DNA of 64,000 nt from assembly GCF_042686125.1 (NCBI RefSeq), contig NZ_JBHUOV010000008.1:16013-80012 (forward strand). The letters run 5' to 3'. Numbering within the stretch: the first letter of the stretch is position 1; the number at the start of each line of letters is the position of its first letter. This DNA is from Oceanihabitans iliipiscarium (GTDB lineage Bacteria > Bacteroidota > Bacteroidia > Flavobacteriales > Flavobacteriaceae). The position numbers were made by a program, and so were the translations under genes. Below are positions 58,510 through 64,000 of the stretch, piece after piece. The notes beneath the pieces were generated by a model, which made no database searches, was not told the origin of the DNA, and worked only from the letters and a program-made list of their open reading frames with translations.

Positions 58510-60942
58510 CTAATTGATTTCATAAATAATTATAGAATTGCTGTCTCCTTTTGTTACAAACTCTAGATTTCTATCCTTGTCCATATTATTTAACTCTATT
58601 GCAGAATTACCATACACAGGGAAGTTTGAAAGTTGTTTGGCATTGCTGTCAAATAAATAAATTTTCTGCGTTTGTAAATCGGTTACAGAAACATAAATCT
58701 TATCATTAATATAAAATAATTTAGGTCTGTCGTAATTGCCAAAATCTAATTCTAAAGTTTTACTTTTTATAGTGAGCTTGTTCTCAGATTGTGCAACTAA
58801 GGTTTTAGTAGTAGTAACTAATTCGTGGTCTTGTCCAAGATTAAGGTTTTGCACAGAACTTGTTCCATTAGTATTAAAACTGACTAATCGTCCGTCGTTA
58901 GTAGTGGTTGTAAAATTCCCTTTATAAAGGTATAAGGGTTGGTTTGAATAACTAAATTTTCCTTTTGGAGTAACTCTTGTTTTACCAACACGATTAAGAA
59001 TATAAAGCGCATGGTCTGTTTTTATGGTAATATAATCTTTAGTGCCAATTCTGAAATGTTGAGGCGGATAATTAATTATATTTTCAGAACCATTAAACGT
59101 AAAGCCTTTTACAGTCTTTCCAAGAGCATCATATAGTAAAACGTTCTTGCCTTGAGTGACTAAGAGTCTGTATTTTTTGTTCTTGTCATAATCAAACACC
59201 GAAAGTGGTTGAGTAATCGCATCATTAAACTTTAACGGAAATGGCGCTACATCTTTTCCGTTTCTATCTAATATATATACATGGTTTTTAGTCGCAAATG
59301 CCAATTGAAGCCTGCCATTTTTGTACATGTCAATTTGTTGAATTTCACCCAATACAGCACCTTTAAGTTGCTTTTTCCAAAGGACTTTTCCGGTATTTGA
59401 AATAAGGTAGAGGTTGTTTTTTATGTCCTGTACTACAATTTCTTTTTGTTTAGTTACATGATTTGTTACTAGTTGCGGATTGCTAAGTAAATCTGTTTCT
59501 AACTTTATGGTGTACTGTTCTGTGACTGAGTTTTCACGAGCTTTATTTTTACTCTTTTTAATAACTGTATTGACATGTGCAAAATTGCTGTCATAAATAA
59601 ATTGTAAAGCAGAGGCTTTGTAGCTATCGACTTTTAAATTTATGGGATTATTAAGGTTTTTATTTAGTATGTTTTTTAAAGTTGAAGGGTTTGCAACCAC
59701 TAATAATGACGACTCATTGGTTAAATGCTCTTGAATATCCTTATAATATTGGCGTTCGCTAAATGTGGTTTTGTTTTGATAATTGGCAATAATGTTTTGA
59801 AGGGTTTCCTTGCTATTGGTAAACACAAAAAAATCATCAATAGAACTATAATAATTTGCGCTTTTAAAATGGATTAATGGCGAAAATGTATTACTAAATA
59901 ATTCTGGCTGACTAAAGTTGTAGATGTTAATTTGCCTATAAATTTCGTCAACGTTTTGCTCATTTAAAAGCGCATCTTTTGTAGCAATAGCATCCAAGGA
60001 ATGGAGAATTATGGCCTTGTTGTTGCCTTCATAAATAACACCCACTTCAATCACATCCTCAAAAAGAGAAGTGTCTGTAAAAATCGAATCATTAGTTTTT
60101 AATCCTCTTAATTGAGTTTCAAAACTCGAGAAATTATCAAAAGTAAAACTCATAAACCCATCAGCATTACTAGGCGTTATGTTTGCTAAAACATTGCCTT
60201 GAGGAATCGTATTCTTAAAAAGGTTTATCACCTTAGTGGAGTCTAATGCTTTGGTAATACCATTTAAAATTATAGCATCCTGATTAATGTCTGCATCTAA
60301 AAGGGTGTAGTTTGTGAAGCTATTAAAAGGAATAGAGTCATTTATAAACAAAGATTTTATGTTGTGAGTTTGGGTATTGTTGATTAAAACCGAAAAGGCC
60401 TTATTCTGATCTGCTGTCTTTAAAATGGTTTTAAGACCTTGGTCTTTATTTGTGTTTAAAAGTGACTCTTCTAAAAGGTGTTTACTAGATGAAGCAATAA
60501 ATAAGCTATCTACAAAGGTATTGTAAGTAATCGCATCTTCAATTTGAGTTTTATGTATAGACTGGTTGTTAAACATATAGCTTTCAACAGTTATATTTGG
60601 TAACGAATCTACAGCAAACAGATCTGGCGTTTGTTTGGTAATTACGGAATATTGTAAGCGGTCTTCTTCATCATAATTTAAACAAATTAGAAGCGCGTTA
60701 GAAGTTTTTAAATGTTTAAGATTAGTGAGTTTTTTTGAAATTTCATTATAAGTTTCACCTTTCGCAATGTCCTCTAATAAATCGTTGTTGTTTAGGTTGC
60801 TTTTTAAACTCTCTAAATTATTAACTTGTATAAGTATTGATGTGTTTTCTGGAATATAATCAGTAGGATTGATATGCTTATTGTCAGTATTACAACTAAA
60901 AAGTACTATTGAAAGAAATAAAATGCTCCAAAAATTTTTCAT
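58510..60942 (-). CDS. Large lipoprotein with DUF3352-like N-half and propeller-like C-half
   Basis: 810 residues from the ATG at 60942; an upstream ATG at 60963 adds 7 residues. Lipobox LFSC, Cys at residue 17. The first ~450 residues contain repeated alpha/beta blocks with PENTSILIQVNNLESLKSNL, FSVLINNT and FFVFTNSKETLQNII, like DUF3352 proteins. The last ~330 residues read as repeated beta blades (KNNLYLISNTGKVLWKKQLKG, NHVYILDRNGKDV, KIYLFDSNAKQLSNFPVYG), like a WD/PQQ-type beta-propeller. Function unknown. rnhB ends 34 bp upstream. Confidence 0.82.
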   Translation of the reverse strand: MKNFWSILFLSIVLFSCNTDNKHINPTDYIPENTSILIQVNNLESLKSNLNNNDLLEDIAKGETYNEISKKLTNLKHLKTSNALLICLNYDEEDRLQYSVITKQTPDLFAVDSLPNITVESYMFNNQSIHKTQIEDAITYNTFVDSLFIASSSKHLLEESLLNTNKDQGLKTILKTADQNKAFSVLINNTQTHNIKSLFINDSIPFNSFTNYTLLDADINQDAIILNGITKALDSTKVINLFKNTIPQGNVLANITPSNADGFMSFTFDNFSSFETQLRGLKTNDSIFTDTSLFEDVIEVGVIYEGNNKAIILHSLDAIATKDALLNEQNVDEIYRQINIYNFSQPELFSNTFSPLIHFKSANYYSSIDDFFVFTNSKETLQNIIANYQNKTTFSERQYYKDIQEHLTNESSLLVVANPSTLKNILNKNLNNPINLKVDSYKASALQFIYDSNFAHVNTVIKKSKNKARENSVTEQYTIKLETDLLSNPQLVTNHVTKQKEIVVQDIKNNLYLISNTGKVLWKKQLKGAVLGEIQQIDMYKNGRLQLAFATKNHVYILDRNGKDVAPFPLKFNDAITQPLSVFDYDKNKKYRLLVTQGKNVLLYDALGKTVKGFTFNGSENIINYPPQHFRIGTKDYITIKTDHALYILNRVGKTRVTPKGKFSYSNQPLYLYKGNFTTTTNDGRLVSFNTNGTSSVQNLNLGQDHELVTTTKTLVAQSENKLTIKSKTLELDFGNYDRPKLFYINDKIYVSVTDLQTQKIYLFDSNAKQLSNFPVYGNSAIELNNMDKDRNLEFVTKGDSNSIIIYEIN

Positions 60943-60962
60943 TGATGAGGGAATAATTTGCA

Positions 60963-60970
60963 CAAATATA
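60963..60970 (-). promoter_or_regulatory. -7 element upstream of the large lipoprotein
   Basis: CAAATATA on the plus strand reads TATATTTG on the minus strand, an exact TAnnTTTG match, 20 bp before the ATG at 60942. It lies in the gap after rnhB. Confidence 0.55.
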
Positions 60971-60975
60971 AGAAG

Positions 60976-61575
60976 TTAAAGTTCTAATTTTAATTGTTCT
61001 GGTAATAGTCTGAAAGATTTCCTGTGATACTTCGTAATTCCGTATTTTTTGATGGCTTCACGATGCTCTATCGTAGGATAACCTTTATTCTGCTTCCAAT
61101 TGTACATTGGATATTCGTTATGAATTTTGTTCATATAAATATCACGATGCGTTTTAGCTAAAACCGAAGCGGCAGCAATACTTAAAAATTGACCATCGCC
61201 TTTTACGATTGTTTCAAATGGAATGTTATGATAGGGTTTAAATTTATTACCATCTACGATAATATATTCAGGAACCTGTTGAAGCTTATCTATCGATTTA
61301 TGCATCGCTAAAATTGAAGCATTAAGAATGTTAATACGATCAATAGTATCTTGAAATACATGAGCCACACCAAAAGTTATAGCTTCAGACTCAATAATAG
61401 GTTTTAATACCTCTCTTTTTTTTTCTGAAAGTTGCTTAGAATCATTTAAAATATGATTCGAAAAAGAAGTTGGTAAAATTACTGCAGCAGCAGTAACAGG
61501 GCCAGCCAAACAGCCTCTTCCAGCTTCATCTGTGCCACATTCAAATTTAAAATCAGAATAACTTAATTTCAGCAT
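60976..61575 (-). CDS. rnhB: Ribonuclease HII
   Basis: 199 residues, normal length. Metal-binding motif GTDEAGRGCLAGP (D16, E17), then NDSKQLSEKKRE, the VDGNKF Asp, and SIAAASVLAKTHRD. It removes RNA from RNA/DNA hybrids and single ribonucleotides from DNA. The large lipoprotein gene follows on the same strand. Confidence 0.98.
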   Translation of the reverse strand: MLKLSYSDFKFECGTDEAGRGCLAGPVTAAAVILPTSFSNHILNDSKQLSEKKREVLKPIIESEAITFGVAHVFQDTIDRINILNASILAMHKSIDKLQQVPEYIIVDGNKFKPYHNIPFETIVKGDGQFLSIAAASVLAKTHRDIYMNKIHNEYPMYNWKQNKGYPTIEHREAIKKYGITKYHRKSFRLLPEQLKLEL

Positions 61576-61655
61576 TTATAAAAATCTTAAGAAACTAGTT
61601 TCGTTATAAATTGTAATATTGCCTTGAATTAGATTCATGCCATAAAGATATTTTC

Positions 61656-61663
61656 TATTTTTG
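61656..61663 (+). promoter_or_regulatory. -7 element upstream of the putative porin gene
   Basis: TATTTTTG, a TAnnTTTG match, 50 bp before the ATG at 61714. The nearest upstream TTG (61624) is 29 bp away, more than usual. Confidence 0.4.
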
Positions 61664-61713
61664 AAAAAAATAACAAATTACCTTTAGGCTGTTGCAAGGT
61701 CTAAAAAATAATT

Positions 61714-63681
61714 ATGACGCAAAAAATTCTGATATTCTTTTTATTGTTAACTCCTTATTTTGGCTTTGCTCAAAAAACCGGAATTTCTAAAGGTGTAAAG
61801 TCTATAGAGACGAAGGTTAAGGTTAATGATTCAGTAAAAAAATCGACCGAAAGCACCAGCAACGAAAACATTAAGAATGAAGAGGCTAAAATAGAAGACT
61901 ATTTAATTATAACGCATGAGCAAGATTCTGTGCATGTCGATACCAGCTTAACCATTAAAAAAGAATATAAGTTTAATTATTTGAGGCGTGACAATTTTGA
62001 ATTACTGCCTTTTTCAAATGTCGGACAAACCTATAATTCTTTAGCCTATAATTTTGAAAGTACAGCGCTTATGCCAATTTTCGGAGCAAGAGCAAGACAT
62101 TTTAATTATATGGAAATTGAAGACATACATTATTATAACGTGCCAACACCTTTTACCGAACTCTATTTTAAAACAGCATTTGAACAAGGCCAACAATTAG
62201 ATGCTTTTTTTACCGTAAACACATCGCCTCAGTTAAATTTTTCAATAGCATATAAAGGTTTGCGGTCTTTAGGAAAATATCAACATATATTAACAAGTAC
62301 AGGAAATTTTAGGTTCACAACTAGCTATAAAACTAAAAACAAACGCTATGTTGCAAATGCTCATATGGTTGCTCAAGATTTGTTGAATGAAGAAAATGGA
62401 GGCTTGCGTGACGATAATATTATTTACTTTGAATCTGGGAACCCAGAGTTTAAAGATAGAGGTGTGTTAGATGTAAATTTTGAAGATGCCGAAAGTATAC
62501 TCAAAGGAAAACGCTTTCATTTAGACCATCATTATAATATAATTCAGCCAAAAGACTCTGTATCTCGAAATACATTAAGTATAGGTCATATTATTTCTTT
62601 TGAAGACAAATATTTTCAGTTTAATCAAGACAATGAATCTGAATATTTAGGCGCATCGTTTAGGTCTAGCGATTTAAGCAAACGTGTAACACTAGAAAAT
62701 TTTTATAATCAACTACAATTACAATATCATAATACGATACTTGGTAAGCTTCAGTTTAATGTTAGTCATAATGATTATAACTATGGTTACGATAATGTGT
62801 TGGTCTTAAACGAAAATACGATTACCAATAGATTAAAAGGACAAGTGTTAGCTCTAGGAGGTGCTTATAAGAAGACTATAAATAAGTTTAAACTATCTGC
62901 AGAAATTGGCGCCAATTTATCAGGAGATTTTGATGGTAATTTTTTATCAGCAAAAGTAGCGTACCCAATAACTGAAGACGCTTTATTAAGTGCAAAAATT
63001 AATACCAACTCAAAAGCACCTAATTACAATTTTCAGCTTTATCAAAATGATTATGTAAATTATAATTGGAAAAATAACTTCAATAATACAAAGACCCAAC
63101 AGATAGAGTTTCAGTTGCAATCTCATAAAATAGCAAATGTAACCTTAAGCTTCGCGTCTATAAATGATTACACTTATTTTAGTAAAGACATCATCGATGA
63201 TGCTGTAAAACCATTTCAAAATAACAAAACCATCAATTATTTTAAACTAAAAGTAGATAAAGATATTAGGTTCAGAAACTTTGGCTTGCTTAATACTATA
63301 TTATATCAAAATGTTAAAGATGATAACGAAGTGCTAAACGTCCCACAACTAGTCACTCGAAATACCTTATATTATTCTAACCATTTCTTTAAAAAAGCAC
63401 TTGAAGTCGAAACAGGAATTACCTTTAGTTATTTTACTAAATATAATATGAATGCTTATGATGCTGTTCTCGCAGAGTTTTATACTCAAGATGATAACGA
63501 ATATGGCGCATTTCCTAGATTCGATTTCTTTATTAATGCCAGAATCCGTCAAGCTAGAATATTTCTAAAAGCCGAACACTTTAATTCAGCATGGACAGGT
63601 TATAATTATTATTCAGCACCAAACTATCCTTATAGAGATTTCACAGTGCGTTTTGGTATTGTTTGGAATTTCTTCTTATAG
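61714..63681 (+). CDS. Putative porin (Bacteroidota PF14121-like)
   Basis: 655 residues. Signal peptide MTQKILIFFLLLTPYFGFAQ, a Ser/Lys/Thr-rich linker (about 25-65), then a long beta-barrel. Strand patterns such as FTELYFKTAFEQGQQLDAFFTVNTSPQLNFSIAYKGLRS and a terminal FTVRFGIVWNFFL ending in Phe-Leu support an outer-membrane location. It matches the putative porin family of Bacteroidota. Substrate unknown. It is divergent from rnhB. Confidence 0.85.
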   Translation: MTQKILIFFLLLTPYFGFAQKTGISKGVKSIETKVKVNDSVKKSTESTSNENIKNEEAKIEDYLIITHEQDSVHVDTSLTIKKEYKFNYLRRDNFELLPFSNVGQTYNSLAYNFESTALMPIFGARARHFNYMEIEDIHYYNVPTPFTELYFKTAFEQGQQLDAFFTVNTSPQLNFSIAYKGLRSLGKYQHILTSTGNFRFTTSYKTKNKRYVANAHMVAQDLLNEENGGLRDDNIIYFESGNPEFKDRGVLDVNFEDAESILKGKRFHLDHHYNIIQPKDSVSRNTLSIGHIISFEDKYFQFNQDNESEYLGASFRSSDLSKRVTLENFYNQLQLQYHNTILGKLQFNVSHNDYNYGYDNVLVLNENTITNRLKGQVLALGGAYKKTINKFKLSAEIGANLSGDFDGNFLSAKVAYPITEDALLSAKINTNSKAPNYNFQLYQNDYVNYNWKNNFNNTKTQQIEFQLQSHKIANVTLSFASINDYTYFSKDIIDDAVKPFQNNKTINYFKLKVDKDIRFRNFGLLNTILYQNVKDDNEVLNVPQLVTRNTLYYSNHFFKKALEVETGITFSYFTKYNMNAYDAVLAEFYTQDDNEYGAFPRFDFFINARIRQARIFLKAEHFNSAWTGYNYYSAPNYPYRDFTVRFGIVWNFFL

Positions 63682-63705
63682 TTTCCATTTTATATTAATA
63701 TTAAT

Positions 63706-63792
63706 GGCGTTCCCTTGATTTTCAAGGGCCAGGCTTTCCTCTCTATCTTTTTATTGGATTAATAAAAAGGATGCCGTATCAATCCTTAACGC
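63706..63792. repeat. Cloverleaf-like dispersed repeat, copy 5
   Basis: Starts GGCGTT-CCCTTGATTTTCAAGGG-CCAGGC and ends CAATCCTTAACGC. The first arm is longer than in other copies (CCCTTGA/TCAAGGG) but still fully paired. The ATCTTTTTATT...AATAAAAAGGAT arm and GCC are kept. Confidence 0.8.
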
Positions 63793-63875
63793 GACAGTTT
63801 CGTTTTGTAAGTAATTGTAAATAAGGGTTTGGGGAGCGTTAAAAAAATAAATTTCAAAAAAGGTTAAAAAAGGCA

Positions 63876-63905
63876 TTGTAGGATTAAAAAAGGGTTTTAT
63901 ATTTG
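63876..63905 (+). promoter_or_regulatory. Strong Bacteroidota promoter, probably for an rRNA operon
   Basis: TTG (63876-63878), 19 bp, then TATATTTG (63898-63905): both consensus elements at the correct spacing. The AT-rich upstream region with A-runs resembles an UP element. The following transcript starts GCAGCCCGTTACGG and has no reading frame. This pattern is typical of rRNA operon promoters in Flavobacteriaceae, but the rRNA genes are outside the window. Confidence 0.7.
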
Positions 63906-64000
63906 CAGCCCGTTACGGATTAAAGTGATGGAAAAAAAGTTCTATAAGTTTTAGATTATGAGTTAGGGAAAAAATATTTTCAAATTTTTTATCAAAAGCA

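Larger units (their letters stand above)
63682..64000. other. Gap at the right edge: repeat plus a strong promoter region
   Basis: 319 bp with no coding sequence seen. It holds cloverleaf repeat copy 5 (63706-63792), then a promoter at 63876-63905 and a leader of about 95 bp that runs off the edge. The leader has no start codon with a sensible frame. Confidence 0.6.

Noticed and set aside
1..64000. tRNA or rRNA genes within the window
   Set aside because: No cloverleaf with TTC-arm landmarks or rRNA sequence was found in the gaps; the dispersed cloverleaf-like repeats lack tRNA features. A proper scan with tRNAscan-SE was not possible.

Overview
The window is a 64 kb piece of a low-GC (about one third G+C by eye) chromosome from a member of the Bacteroidota, most likely a marine Flavobacteriaceae. 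The evidence is an adhesin with a type IX secretion (T9SS) C-terminal domain, a PF14905-type outer-membrane beta-barrel, a GSCFA protein, a SO2930-type cytochrome lipoprotein, DUF4230 and DUF5522 proteins, an E1 alpha/beta-fused 2-oxo acid dehydrogenase, lipoproteins with acidic residues after the lipid-modified Cys, and promoter elements of the Bacteroidota TAnnTTTG type.

Layout. 1-2244: 3' part of an outer-membrane beta-barrel gene. 2256-5418 (minus): a tightly packed operon, M23 peptidase > MerR regulator > LemA > two TPM-domain proteins. 5639-9217: alaS followed by a GSCFA gene. 9298-13344: a lipoprotein, a TPR histidine kinase with a NarL-type response regulator, and a DUF4230 protein. 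13345-26351: a TetR regulator and a nearly complete aerobic phenylacetate (paa) catabolic cluster, paaE-A-B-C-D-G-H-I-(unknown membrane protein)-J-Z-(crotonase)-Y; no paaK is present. 26354-30498: repeats, a small GIY-YIG gene, and E2 and fused E1 of a 2-oxo acid dehydrogenase. 30531-35872: a bestrophin-like channel, two small LTxxQ-like secreted proteins, and on the minus strand DUF5522 > urocanate hydratase > DUF4136 lipoprotein. 35869-41325: a giant T9SS adhesin. 41526-50518: a mixed housekeeping and envelope region (PLP deaminase, glucosaminidase, hemL, LTxxQ-like protein, M49-like peptidase, two tandem alpha/beta hydrolases, cytochrome lipoprotein, YceI). 50639-63681: lysS, YqaE/Pmp3, a lipoprotein, lipB, M1 aminopeptidase, nucleoid-associated protein, two lipoproteins, rnhB and a putative porin. 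63682-64000: a dispersed repeat and a strong promoter of the kind that drives rRNA operons; the transcript start lies at the right edge.

How the genes work together. The paa genes encode the path phenylacetyl-CoA -> ring 1,2-epoxide (PaaABCE, matured with PaaD) -> oxepin-CoA (PaaG) -> ring cleavage (PaaZ) -> beta-oxidation (PaaJ, crotonase, PaaH), with PaaI and PaaY as salvage thioesterases. A perfect 18-bp palindrome next to a -7 box in front of paaE is the probable operator for the adjacent TetR protein.

The most unusual feature is the density of small palindromic repeats from 13.9 to 28.5 kb. At least three families are visible: a 73-128 bp cloverleaf-like element (five copies in the window), GTCAT-type hairpins whose stems covary between copies, and a TCGAGCGCAGTCGAG element that sits in frame inside three protein-coding genes. 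One hairpin type flanks a GIY-YIG nuclease gene, next to a 111-bp direct duplication that includes the start of the E2 gene. This looks like a REP-type mobile system with a candidate nuclease partner.
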